DNA of 64,000 nt from Lotus japonicus (taxonomy: Eukaryota; Streptophyta; Magnoliopsida; Fabales; Fabaceae). This document shows positions 29,879-41,033 of the stretch, in pieces. Position 1 is the first letter of the stretch. Each line of letters begins with the position of its first letter. Made by a program: the position numbers and the translations under genes. The notes beneath the pieces were generated by a model. It was not told the origin of the DNA and did no database searches. It was given only the letters and a program-made list of their open reading frames with translations. The stretch covers positions 24,690,150 to 24,754,149 of the forward strand of contig NC_080042.1 of assembly GCF_012489685.1 (NCBI RefSeq), written 5' to 3'.

Positions 29879-29903
29879 GTTGTTGGGTGTATCTTCGACT
29901 TTG

Positions 29904-30331
29904 CGGCGCGAATCCGTATGTCCAAACCCGACGGGTTGGGCCGATTCGGCAATAATTGTTGACACGCGCGAATCCGTATATTCAATTAGATGGATTGGAT
30001 CGATTCGGCGGTAGTCACTCAGGCACGCGTGAGTCCGTATGTTCAATCCGATGGATTGGATCGATTCAGCGATTGCCATTTTACCTCGCGTGAATCCGTA
30101 TGTTCAATCCGAGGGATTGGATCGATTCAGCGACAACTTTTCGACACGCGCGGATCCGTATGTTCAATCCGATGGATTGGATCGATTCCGCGATAGTCAT
30201 TGGACACGCGCAACGTCCGTATGTTCGACTCCTTTGAGTGAACCGACTTGGCGTTGTCATTTGTTGCGTGTGCGAGTCCGTACGTCCATCCCGATGGGTT
30301 GGATCGACTCGACATGCCTAATTGTGGGAGT
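29904..30331 (+). repeat. ~61-bp covarying hairpin repeat, LTR_B (split by SIRE-3)
   Basis: Units 1-7 of the same array as 4124-4615; unit 8 lies at 42200-42263 on the other side of SIRE-3. Unit 2 has a change (CAATTA) that breaks its inner arm, one of few differences from LTR_A. Confidence 0.85.
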
Positions 30332-31492
30332 TGAAGGTATGAAAAACGGTAGAAAGGGGGGGTTTGAATAACGTTTTCAGAACAAAGCTTCCACCTTAAA
30401 GATTTTGACAAATCTTTCGAGAACTTAAGTGCTAAAGATAAAAGATAGAAAAGCACACAAGGATTTTATCCTGGTTCACTTGATAAATCACTCAAGCTAC
30501 TCCAGTCCACCCGTTAAGGTGATTTCTTCCTTCTTAGAATGAAGGCAATCCACTAATCAGGTAAGAGTTACAACTGCACTTGAAACCTACAAGTGACTAA
30601 CAATTACACTGACTTAGCTCACACTAAGATTCACTCTCTTAGTCTTCTCTAGGATCCGATCAACCTTGATCTCCTAAAGGAACTAAACAAACTGTTTATC
30701 AAAGAATTGTTTACAAGAGATTTGCTTCTAAAAAGCTAATAGTAAACACAATGAATTTCAGATGAAAGAAAGCTTAGAATATTTTGAATATGTCTTGCGC
30801 GTATGTATTGCTTCTTCTTAGTTTCTTCTAGCCGCTTCTTTCAATCTTCAGCCTCTATATATACTACAAGGATTAGGGTTGAGCGTTGCATGGGAAATTC
30901 TACCGTTGGAGGGCAGTTCTGGAAAATCCAGCTTCTGCTGTGGCTGAGAACGTTAGGTAGGTCGTCAGGAAGGTACACTTACTTCATATTGGAACTTGTG
31001 AAGCCGGTTGATCAGAGTCAGAGGGAAAGCACAGATCCTCTGACCATTGTATCTTCTGATTCTGAACTCAGAGGGAAGAACATGGCCTTCAGAGTTTCTT
31101 GCTTCTGGACTTCAGAGTTTCCACTATTCAGCTTCTGGATCTTCAGAGTCTTCTACACCATCAGAACATCTGAACCTTCAGTGTTTCTTGGTTATCAGAA
31201 CTTCTGGATCTTCAGAGCTTCTAGCGACTGAGTCCACATCAGAGTTTGTATAGCTTCAGAACTTCTGAAGCTTTTCCACTGTTCATACTGAACATGGTGA
31301 ATGCGAAAGCGTTGCTTGGGTTACCCTTTATACACAGTGCTTCTGATTTGTGTGAGATTGAGTTGAGGTCAGAGCCTGTAAATAACACACTCAGAAAAAC
31401 ACGTTAGAGTACCACAATTGTTCATATCAAAAGGTTAACTTGTAATCATCAAAACATAGAGTTGTACTACTAGATCAAAACTTGATCTTACA
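30332..31492 (-). repeat. 3' LTR of SIRE-3
   Basis: 1161 bp. It has a perfect 21-bp palindrome at 31252-31272 (arms AGCTTCAGAA and TTCTGAAGCT around one base). The ORF read through it on the + strand (30803-31231) is antisense to the LTR and not credible. Confidence 0.95.
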
Positions 31493-31506
31493 ATCTCCCC
31501 CTTTTT
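31493..31506 (-). other. terminal polypurine tract of SIRE-3
   Basis: AAAAAGGGGGAGAT on the - strand; three more AGGGGGAG-type tracts follow at ~31662, ~31976 and ~32036. Confidence 0.85.
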
Positions 31507-32293
31507 GATGATGACAAAACTAAGATTTTTGATGAACAATTCTTAAACATTAAACTGAATTCACTCAGAGTTTAGAGATATAGAATAAGACTTATCCTGA
31601 TGTGAATAGTTTATCTTGCTCATTCTGAATTCAAGTCACTGCTTGATTCTGAGCTTAGCTCCCCCTGAATCTAATACTTGATGAAAACGTTAGTAAAGTC
31701 TAGATTCTGAGCTAAAAAATATAAGAGTTCAGAGTGAAAAGCTTATGACATAGATGAAAAACGAATAATCAGAGCGCATAAGTGATCAGAGTCATGGACA
31801 AGGTATCAGAGTCTTGGGTATCAGAGTCAACTTAGAATCACTTCAGAAGAAGTGAAATGTATTCCTTGTATTTGCCCAGTGACACATCTATGGTCATGAA
31901 GGTGGAACTCTTAAAATCTCCAAAAGAAAAATAAATCACACTAACACATCTTACACATCAAAAACTGGGTTTACTCCCCCTTTTGTCATAAGCAAAAAGC
32001 TTGGGGTGTGAAAAACTGAGCTTGAAGTACAAGGTACTCCCCCTTAGAGAAGGTCTAAGTTTAAAAGAAAATGAAACGATGTAAGAATCAGAGTTAGGCG
32101 AAAATAAATAGAAGAGTTAATGCAAGGGATGAACGTTTACCACCGGTCAAGTGAGTAAATAGAAGGGTCAGTTACCAAGAACTTAACCTCGAGAAACTGT
32201 AAGAGCATTAACTTTCAGAGAGAAAGTGAAGCCTATAAAAAGCGTTGGAGAGAAGGGTAAGCTTCACACCTCGAATAATTTTCAGTAAAAAAA
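31507..32293. other. SIRE-3 non-coding region with ORF4 promoter
   Basis: Carries the extra polypurine tracts and, at 32234-32242 on the + strand, TATAAAAAG ~52 nt before the ORF4 ATG. Nothing else is supported. Confidence 0.55.
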
Positions 32294-32686
32294 ATGGCAT
32301 CATACAACGTAGCACTAGAAGAGCTGAGGAAGAAGGCCTTTGAAGAGGACTTGTTCCTGAACATCAGGCATCCAGAGGGTGAAACTACCATCTCGGAGCT
32401 GACACGGACACTGCTGGAAGAGGACCTGCGTCCAGAGTTGGAGAGAGACCTGAAGGAATTTCTTGCCTTCGTGGAGGAGGTGCAAGAACTCAGCCGGCTT
32501 GAACTCAAGCTGCTGGAAGAGAAAGAGAGTTTGGAAGAGAAGCTCAAGACTTCAGAAGAGATTCTGGAGAGGGATGAGCTAAAGATCAGGCTCAGCAACA
32601 TCCAGCATGTACTGGAGCGTCTGGAGAAGGATAGGTCAGAGCAGCGCCAGGAGTGCAGAAGAATGAGGAGGGATCCTCCATTCTAG
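32294..32686 (+). CDS. antisense ORF4 of SIRE-3, 130-aa coiled-coil protein
   Basis: Orthologous to ORF4 of SIRE-0/2: identical length, no indel, about nine amino-acid changes, and about seven or eight silent codon changes by eye, so the reading frame has been kept while the DNA diverged. Start MASYNVALEELRKK, end RRDPPF. Heptad-repeat coiled coil over ~60-115, no signal or membrane segment. It reads opposite to gag, pol and ORF3 of SIRE-3. The ATG context is AAAAAAATGG. Function unknown; a regulator or binding partner of the ORF3 coiled-coil tail is one speculation. Confidence 0.62.
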   Translation: MASYNVALEELRKKAFEEDLFLNIRHPEGETTISELTRTLLEEDLRPELERDLKEFLAFVEEVQELSRLELKLLEEKESLEEKLKTSEEILERDELKIRLSNIQHVLERLEKDRSEQRQECRRMRRDPPF

Positions 32687-32891
32687 ATTTATATGATGTA
32701 AAGAAATGTGATGTAAACATAGAACAATTATGAATAAAACGAGTTTAGCAAACATATGTGGCACAAAGAGATATATATATATATGCATATAGAATCACAA
32801 ACGAACAAATTAAAATAAGTAAATAAAAAGGAACAGAGTTTAAATAAAACAACGTTAAATAAAAAGAAAGAAAAAGAAGAGATCCTAAAAA
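32687..32891. other. AT-rich spacer between ORF4 and ORF3 (SIRE-3)
   Basis: About 200 bp between two convergent stops, with AATAAA-type words on both strands (for example GAATAAAACG near 32731, + strand) that could end either transcript. Confidence 0.45.
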
Positions 32892-35741
32892 CTAAGGTTT
32901 GTCAGTGCGGCGCAGAAGTTCCATCATCATTTGCTTCATCTCAATCAGCATGGATTCATGAGTGTCAAGACGTTGTTCCATGATGTCGAGTCTGGATGAG
33001 CTTGTCTGAGTAGAGCTGGAAGGAACATTCTGAGCAGCTTGAGGATCTGGAATGGAAGCAGAAGCAGCAGGAGTAAACATAACTGGTGCAAGTCGCTCTG
33101 CCTCAGCCTCAGCTTCAAGACGCTCTGCCTCAAGTCTGGCTTGTTCAGCCTGAGCTGCTGCTTGACGGGCAGCTTCTTCTGCTTGTTCTTTCTTTCGCTT
33201 GGCTTCTTCAATAGCTTCAAGAAGCTTATTTCTCTGTTCTAGTTCATGAAGAGCCACCCTTCTAGCAAACCTTTGCTTTGCAGCCTCAATGCTCTGACTG
33301 CCCTCTGCATGCAGGAGCTGCATCATAATTGGAAACTGAGCCACTAGCCAAGTGCTCAGATTGTTCCACTCATCAGCCACATTTTCAGCATTCTCACTGA
33401 GATCAGTCTGACCGTGCACATTGCGGAGCCTCAAAGAGGCTTCATGATAGAAGATATTGATGCACTCAGAGAGAGATGTGGGTTGAAGGTGAGTATAGGG
33501 AATTATGGAGAGGTTGGGTTCAGGAGAGGCTGGATGATTGCTGCTATGGGCTTCAGAGGCACCTTGTGGAGAACCAATGTTAATCATGGGAGCATTGGGT
33601 TCAGAGGTTCCAAGGTGAGGGTCTGAAGTTTCAACCAGAGGGTGAGGTGATCTAACCGAGGATTGGTTAGACACTGATTGTTCAGGTTCAGGGTCTGGTT
33701 GAATGGGCTCTTGTTGGTCAGGGACAGGGTGAGCTTGTTGAACTAAGGGATCTGCCTCTTGGATAGGATTGGCCAAGATAGGTTCATCTGGGTCAACTAG
33801 ACGTTCAGGTCTAGGGCCAGGATATCTCCTAGGGCTTGGACAGGTAAGGTAATACTCTTCCAAGGCAGACACCTTCTCCTTTCTAACCTCCATGAATTTT
33901 CTAATTGATTCAGAGGTATTGGAGGGAGGAGAGTCAATAACATTGATGGGGAAGGATACAGGTGTGAAGGCTGTTGAAGAGTCTGTATCCGTGGTTCTGG
34001 CAGCAGGACGTGCTGATGCTCTGGGAGCAGAGTGATTAGACGTTCTGGGTTGTGGTTCTGTTTGGTTGGGTTCGGGTTGGTCAGGGATGATGGGTTCAGA
34101 GGATAATGGGTCGTATGGAATGGTAAGGAGAGAGGTTGGATCTTCTGACCTAGAGGTTGGGTTCTGAAGCAAATTCCAGAGTGGTGCTTCAGTAGGAGAA
34201 GGTTGGAAGAAGGAGGATCTTGGGGAATGTGGTGGAGAGGTGGTTTGTGCGGCTGGTTGGGATTCAGGAATAGGAGTGAGGGGATTTGAGGAATGTTGAA
34301 GCAAGGCAGAAATAGGAAGTGCATCAAATAAATTCAAATCATCATCAGAAGCAAGTGCAGGCTTACTTGAATGTGCTGATGATCGAGTCACTCTGGCAGG
34401 AGCTTCAGTCCTTCTGACCACTGCAGCAGCTGGTTCCACCCGAGTAGGCTTCACCACGATTCTGACTTTCTTCTGCTTCTTCTTAGGAGGACCATCCTCA
34501 CTATCATCACCATCATCATCATCAGGCTTGCTCTTCGGCTTCTTGACCAGAGGGACATCAGATTCCTCTGAGGATTCTTCCAGAATCATCTTCCTCTTGG
34601 TTTTCTTCTTGGGAGGAGAAGGAAACTCTGGAGCTGGTGGAAGTCTGCTGACGAAATCATCAAGGTCAATCTCGAATCCTTGAGCCCTGAGGTCTTCAAC
34701 ATAGCATCTGATGGCGTCAGGATGGTCTGCTTGAGTCCACAGAGGGTAGTCATTCAGAGGCATTCTTCTTCCTCTGATCTCAGAAGATGTGTCTTCATGA
34801 GCAGGAGCAATCTTCTTCTGGATTAAGCCCATCTTCTTCAAGGAGTTTGCAGTGAAGACATCACTGACAATGGTGCTCAAATCCTCTGTGCAACCAGCAT
34901 TGATCAAATCTTGCACCAAGTTGTTTTCAATGAGAAAGTCTGAGAGCAGCCTCCCAAAAGGGATATATTTGATTGCAGACTTGATGGAGGCTGTGGTGCG
35001 AGACTTCCGGATGCATTCCTTCAAGTAGGAGAACAGGAAGTAGGGAAGGCAGATCTTCTCCTTATTTTGAATGAAGAACAGCATCGCCTTCTGGTTGAAG
35101 TTGATGTAATCTGGGGAACTGCCCTTCGGTCTCTGATTAATGCAGTTGAGTAGGATCTTGTGCCAGATCCTGAGTTTGGGGTGAAGGTCCATCACCTTGT
35201 AACTCGTCTTGCCCGGTTTGAAGGTTGTGTACAGGGCCTTGTTGACTATGTCCTTGGTGTTGGATTTCAGCTTCGATTCCGTCAGTTGGAACCGATACCC
35301 ATAAGCAGTTTCTGCTCCTAGCAGATTCACGAAGGACTTCTCAGTGATGATGATCTTCCTGCCAAGAATGTGAGAGACCACCTGAGTGTCATCGCAGTCT
35401 GCGTGCTTCCAGAATTCCTTTACCAATTTCTCATACACCGGTCCTCGAAGTCGGTTGAAATAATTTCCCCAACCTTGAGCTTGGACTTCAGGACGAAGAT
35501 CAAACCCATTTGCAGCCAAGTTATCGAGGTTGAATCTCCATTCTGCCAGGACTTGGAGTTCCTCAGGAGGAAAAACACAGTGAACGGCACAGCCCCGTTC
35601 TGCAATAGGAACAATCTGCTCTTGAGCTTGAACTTGTTCTTGTGCCGGGTTCTCAGAGCCCCGTTGACCCGTTGCCAAACCAACTTCCATGTGAGGGAAC
35701 TGAGGTGCATCTGCAGCAGATCTTCTGGTTTGTCTCACCAT
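32892..35741 (-). CDS. ORF3 of SIRE-3, intact (949 aa)
   Basis: Start MVRQTRRSAADAPQF at 35741; same architecture as the SIRE-2 protein: conserved globular N-terminal part, basic/acidic clusters, Pro/Ser-rich middle, Ala/Glu coiled coil and the end RRTDKP. The in-frame Met at 35897 is upstream of the TATA-like box and the intervening residues are poorly conserved. It is full length although gag and pol of the same copy are broken. Shares the 443-bp spacer from pol. Confidence 0.85.
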   Translation of the reverse strand: MVRQTRRSAADAPQFPHMEVGLATGQRGSENPAQEQVQAQEQIVPIAERGCAVHCVFPPEELQVLAEWRFNLDNLAANGFDLRPEVQAQGWGNYFNRLRGPVYEKLVKEFWKHADCDDTQVVSHILGRKIIITEKSFVNLLGAETAYGYRFQLTESKLKSNTKDIVNKALYTTFKPGKTSYKVMDLHPKLRIWHKILLNCINQRPKGSSPDYINFNQKAMLFFIQNKEKICLPYFLFSYLKECIRKSRTTASIKSAIKYIPFGRLLSDFLIENNLVQDLINAGCTEDLSTIVSDVFTANSLKKMGLIQKKIAPAHEDTSSEIRGRRMPLNDYPLWTQADHPDAIRCYVEDLRAQGFEIDLDDFVSRLPPAPEFPSPPKKKTKRKMILEESSEESDVPLVKKPKSKPDDDDGDDSEDGPPKKKQKKVRIVVKPTRVEPAAAVVRRTEAPARVTRSSAHSSKPALASDDDLNLFDALPISALLQHSSNPLTPIPESQPAAQTTSPPHSPRSSFFQPSPTEAPLWNLLQNPTSRSEDPTSLLTIPYDPLSSEPIIPDQPEPNQTEPQPRTSNHSAPRASARPAARTTDTDSSTAFTPVSFPINVIDSPPSNTSESIRKFMEVRKEKVSALEEYYLTCPSPRRYPGPRPERLVDPDEPILANPIQEADPLVQQAHPVPDQQEPIQPDPEPEQSVSNQSSVRSPHPLVETSDPHLGTSEPNAPMINIGSPQGASEAHSSNHPASPEPNLSIIPYTHLQPTSLSECINIFYHEASLRLRNVHGQTDLSENAENVADEWNNLSTWLVAQFPIMMQLLHAEGSQSIEAAKQRFARRVALHELEQRNKLLEAIEEAKRKKEQAEEAARQAAAQAEQARLEAERLEAEAEAERLAPVMFTPAASASIPDPQAAQNVPSSSTQTSSSRLDIMEQRLDTHESMLIEMKQMMMELLRRTDKP

Positions 35742-36184
35742 TTTGAAGAGGTTGAAGGTTTGAGGTAGAAGATGAAGTTTGAAGGATGAAGAGATATCGA
35801 GAGAGAATTCGAGAGGAGCGGTTTTTGAAAAGCAGAGAGTGCAAGAGTGAAAACCGGAAGTGAACGAGAATCGTGTGTGTATAGTGGGTTTTATCAAATA
35901 ACCGTTGTTGATTCAAAAAGCACTTTAAGATCAACGGTTGAAAATTAAAGATAGATAGTAACAGTAAAATACACAATCACACACAGGAGATAAGCATATC
36001 TACACGCAATCATAACAGACTGTCACACGGGCACAAGGAATTATGCATCAGAAATTCTGACACACGTGTTGTTGTCTCAGCTTCAGAGTCAGTACCAGTG
36101 GGCACACACACTCTGATTGAGTTACCTTCTGGACTAGACATCTTCTGATCAAGAAGTATCATAGTCAGAGGTTCTGATCCATCT
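35742..36184 (-). promoter_or_regulatory. pol-ORF3 spacer with candidate ORF3 promoter (SIRE-3)
   Basis: 443 bp, same layout as in SIRE-1 and SIRE-2: TATA-like CACTATACACACAC and a CT-rich leader on the - strand. Confidence 0.4.
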
Positions 36185-39100
36185 TCACTCTGGACAAAAG
36201 TCCATGTTTAGATTTTTCAGAATAAAATTAAATCTATCTTCAGCTAAGGGCTTTGTAAAGATATCTGCCCATTGATGGTCAGTATCAACAAACTTCAGAA
36301 GAAGTACGCCCTTCTGTACATAATCTCTAATAAAATGATACTTTACCTCAATGTGCTTTGCCCTTGAATGCAAGATAGGATTCTTACTCAATGAGATTGC
36401 AGCAGTGTTATCACAATAGATTGGGATATTGCTCTCAAGGATCTGATAATCCTCCAGCTGATGTTTCATCCAGAGCATCTGAGTGCTGCATATTGCTGCT
36501 GAGATATATTCTGTCTCTGCAGTTGATAGTGCAATGGTTGATTGCCTCTTGCTTGCCCATGAGACTAGATTGCCTCCCAGAAATTGACAATTTCCGGAAG
36601 TACTTTTTCTCTCTGTTCTATCTCCAGCATAATCAGCATCACAATAACCTGAAAGCTTATACTCTGATGTTTTCTTATACATCAAGCCAAGGTTAGTGGT
36701 GCCTTTCAGATACCTTAGGATCCTCTTAACAGCAGTTAAGTGGGTTTCCCTTGGATCTGATTGGAAACGAGCACATAAGTGAACACTAAATAATATGTCT
36801 GGCCTAGATGCAGTTAAGTATAGAAGTGAACCTATCATTCCACGATAGAGCTTCTGACATACTTTACCACTTTTATCTTCTTTCTCCAAAATGCATGTAG
36901 GATGCATTGGAGTCTTTGCCACTGTAGATTCCAGCATATTGAACTTCTTCAGAAGTTCTTTAGTGTACTTGCTCTGATGGATATATGTTCCTTCTGGTGT
37001 TTGATCAACTTGTATTCCCAGAAAGTACTTTAATTCTCCCATCATACTCATCTCAAATTCAGCCTGCATCATCTCAGAAAATTCTTTGCATAGAGATTGA
37101 TTAGCAGAACCAAATATAATATCATCAACATAAATTTGCACAATTAAGATATCATCTTTATAAGTCTTGCAAAAAAGAGTTGTATCTACTTTACCCCTTA
37201 CAAACTCATTCTCCAGAAGGAATGAGCTAAGTCTCTCATACCATGCTCTGGGAGCATGCTTCAGACCGTAGAGTGATTTCTTCAATTTGAACACATGGTC
37301 TGGTTTCTTTTCATCTTCAAAACCTGGGGGTTGATGAACATAGACTTCCTCTGAGATATAACCATTTAGGAAGGCATTCTTTACGTCCATCTGATGTAGA
37401 ACTATGTTGTGATTTACTGAGAAAGAGATCAATAGTCTGATTGCCTCCAGTCTTGCTACCGGAGCAAAAGTTTCAGTGTAGTCTATTCCTTCTTGCTGGC
37501 TGTAGCCTTGAGCAACTAGCCTTGCCTTGTTTCTGACTACATCTCCTTTCTCATTTAGCTTGTTTCTGAATACCCATTTCGTTCCAATAACATGGACATT
37601 CTCAGGCTTCTTCACTAAGCTCCAAACATCGTTCTTGGAAAATTGATTCAATTCTTCTTCCATGGCCAGAATCCAATCCTTGTCCTGAAGAGCTTCATCT
37701 ATGGACTTGGGTTCAATTAAGGACACCAATCCTTTCATACTCAGCAAGGTCTCTTCAGAGGGTCTGAAGGCAGATCTGGTTCTGACTGGTTCATCTTTGT
37801 TGCCCAGAATCAATTCCTTAGGGTGAGCTGCAGTGATTCTGCTCTTCTTCAGAGTTTGTGAGTTAGAGGGACCAGCTTCTTCCTCTGGTTCATCTTCCTC
37901 TGGCTCAACTTCCTCTGGAGCTTTGCCTTTGTCAGAAACATTAATGCTTAAATCTGCAAACTTTTCAACTAGCTTTGACTGGTCAGAGTCAAGCTTATCA
38001 TCAAATCTAACATGAATAGATTCTTCAATAGTCTTAGCATCAGTATTATAAAATCTAAAACCTTTAGATCTATCAGAATAACCAAGTAATAGACACTTAG
38101 AAGACTTAGCATCAAATTTATGCAATCTATCCTTAGTATTGAGAACATAACAAACACAGCCAAAAGGATGAAAATAAGAAATGTTGGGTTTTATGTTCTT
38201 CCACAATTCATAAGGAGTCTTATTCAGAATTGGTCTCACAGAGATTCTGTTCTGAATGTAACATGCTGTATTTACTGCCTCTGCCCAAAAGTGCTTAGCC
38301 ATGCCAGTTTCTTGGAGCATGGTTCTAGCCATCTCCTGAAGAGTTCTGTTCTTCCTCTCAACAACACCATTTTGTTGAGGAGTTCTGGGACAAGAGAAAT
38401 CATGTGCAATTCCATAGGAATCAAACAGACTCTCAAACTTGTCATTCTCAAACTCTCCACCATGGTCACTTCTGACACGCACAATCCTACAAGCCTTCTC
38501 GTTTTGCACTTGAGCAATGAAGGTAGAGAACACAGCATGAGACTCATCCTTGCGGGTAAGAAACTTTACCCATGTCCAGCGGCTATAGTCATCAACGATA
38601 ACCATCCCATATCTCTTGCCACCTATAGACTCAGTTTTCACTGGTCCAAACAGGTCGATATGCAGAAGTTCTAACGGCCTTGAGGTTGAGACAACATTCT
38701 TTGCCTTGAAAGGGACTTTTGTGAATTTGCCTTTCTGACATGCTTCACAAAGAGCGTCTGAATCGAACTTCAGATTGGGTAAGCCCCTGACAAGGTTTAG
38801 CTTGCTCAGCTGAGAAATCTTTCTCATACTGGCATGCCCTAACCGTCTATGTCATACCCACTGCTCTTCATTAACAGACAGAAGGCACTTCACATTCTGA
38901 GCCTCCAACTCAGATAATCTGATCTTATAAATGTTGTTCTTCCTCTTGCTGTTAAACAGAACAGAGCCATCGATCTGACTTACAGCCCGGCAGGACTTTT
39001 GATTGAATATAACATCATAACCCTTGTCAGCTAATTGACTTATAGACAATAAGTTATGTGTTAAGCCGTCTACCAATAAAACATTATCAATGCATGGACT

Positions 39101-39286
39101 ACTATCTACACAAATAGTGCCAGTACCAATAATTTTACCCTTTTCATTTCCTCCGAAGCCAACTTCGCCTCCAGGCTTAAGTTTCAGCTCTCGGAACATA
39201 CGCTTTTCTCCCGTCATGTGACGCGAGCATCCACTGTCCAGATACCATGATTGGTGTTTCAGTGGAGCTATCAAGGATATCTGCAA
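36185..39286 (-). pseudogene. pol: pol of SIRE-3 with one internal stop
   Basis: Same PR-INT-RT-RNase H order as SIRE-1. A TGA at 38852-38854 replaces the Trp codon (TGG) directly before the integrase zinc-finger His, splitting the frame into 38852-39286 (protease) and 36185-38827 (rest). All other catalytic motifs, including YVDD, remain. The TGG to TGA change fits cytosine deamination on the complementary strand. Frame +1 to gag, as in SIRE-1. Confidence 0.93.
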
Positions 39287-40961
39287 CGTAGATAATCTTG
39301 TCCTTAGGTACCCACTTTCTGGGTCCTCTTTTGTTAGTTACCCCAGAGGTTCTGATCACCTTGGGTGTCTCAACATAATATTTTAAAGGAATATTTGCAT
39401 GATATTTAGTCATAGAGAAAGATCCCTTTTTAAGAGGGTTTTTAGCAATTTTAGCAGATACAGGATCAGGCAATATGGTACCAGAGGGAACAAAGCATTC
39501 ATACAAGGATTTAGCTTTAGACACAGAAGGCTCATTTCTACTTGGTTTAGAATAGCCAATGCCATGCATTCCATTTCTGCTTACGCCATAGATCATTGAA
39601 GCCATTAAGCTTCTATCCACGCTTTTAGCTAGGAATCTTTGAAAGGACTTTTCATACTTAGATTCATTTCTACAATCAGAGGCATCACAGGCAACAATTT
39701 CTTCTAACTTAGCAATCTGGTTCTTAAGCACAGAGTTAGAATTTACCAAAGCATGATTTTCATTTTTCAAATCAGAAATAATTTTCTCATGTTCAGAAGG
39801 AGTCTTGGAGACAGCAGATAAGTTCTTTTTCAACTTTTTATGCTTAGACAATAAGGAGTTATACTTATCCATGATATCAGACAAAGCATGTTTTAGTTCA
39901 GAGGTAGAGAAAGAAGCAAATACCTCATTTTCATCGTCTGAGTCAGGATCTCCTTCTGATTCTGAGTCAGAGTCAACAGCTTCCTTTGACTCTGCTTCCT
40001 TGTCTTTGACAATTGCCATGAGTCCTTGTACTTCACCATCAGAGTCAACATCCTTTGACTCTGATTCATCAAATGTCACCATCAGACTCTTCTTGGTCTT
40101 GAAGTGCTTCTTTGGCTTCTTGTCCTTCTTCAATTTTGGACAGTCACTTTTGTAGTGCCCTGATTCTTTGCACTCAAAGCAAGTGACTTCCTTGATTGAT
40201 GACTTCTTCTGACCTGAGGATTCAGACTTTCCTCTTGCCTTTCCAGAGCCTTTGAACTTGCTCTGCCTGTGCTTCCAGATGCGGTTGAGTCTCTTGGAGA
40301 TCAGAGTCAGCTCATCTTCATCAGAATCTTCTCATGCTTCTTCAGATTCTTCTTCTTCAGCTTGAAGAGCCTTTGACTTCTCAACCTTAGCCTTTTCAGA
40401 TTTGGATTTCAAGGCTATGGACTTTTTCCTCAGATCTTGCATCTCTGAGCGCTTCAGCTCATGGCATTTCAAAATGCTGATGAGTTCTTCTAAATTCATA
40501 TTCTCAACGTCTCTTGTGAGCTCTATTGAAGTCACCAAAGGCATCCAACTTTCAGGAAGACACCTGATGACCCTTATGACATGATCTTTTGTTGTGTAGC
40601 TCTTGTTGAGAGGTCGTATGCCAGCTACAAGCAATTGAAATCTGGAGAACATTTCTTCAATGGACTCATTTGGCTCCATGATGAAGGATTCATACTTTTG
40701 GATCAAGGACAATGCCTTTGATTCTTTGACTTTCTTGTTTCCTTCATGAGACATCTTCAGAGAGTCAAAAATGCCTTTAGCAAACTCACGATCTGTAATC
40801 TTCTGGTCATAGCCATCCACAATAATATCCCAGAGATCTGCATCGAAACCCAGAAAGAAACTTTCCAGTCTATCTTTCCAATATTCGAACCTTTGACCAT
40901 CGAACATAGGAGGCTTTGCGTTGTAACCATCTCTTTGAGTTTCACTGGTGGTGGCAGCCAT
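39177..40961 (-). pseudogene. gag: gag of SIRE-3, with deletion and stop
   Basis: Start MAATTSETQ at 40961 (the GTG-initiated extension upstream is not credible). A 126-bp, 42-codon in-frame deletion removes residues ~52-93 of the gag core near 40806, joined at a TCATA-type overlap. A TGA at 40332-40334 replaces a Ser codon (TCA) in the acidic linker before the zinc knuckle. The frame downstream is otherwise open to the pol overlap. Confidence 0.92.
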
Positions 40962-41019
40962 TGTTTTTCGCACCGGCCCGGATCACTGAACACTGTTAGG
41001 TGTGGTAATCAGAACTTGC

Positions 41020-41031
41020 GCTCTGATACCA
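41020..41031 (-). other. primer binding site of SIRE-3
   Basis: TGGTATCAGAGC on the - strand, two bases from the 5' LTR. Confidence 0.93.
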
Positions 41032-41033
41032 AT

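Noticed and set aside
32262..32292. Mini-intron (GTAAGC...TTTTCAG) between the ORF4 TATA box and ATG
   Set aside because: Only ~36 nt, below the usual plant minimum; the sites may be chance.
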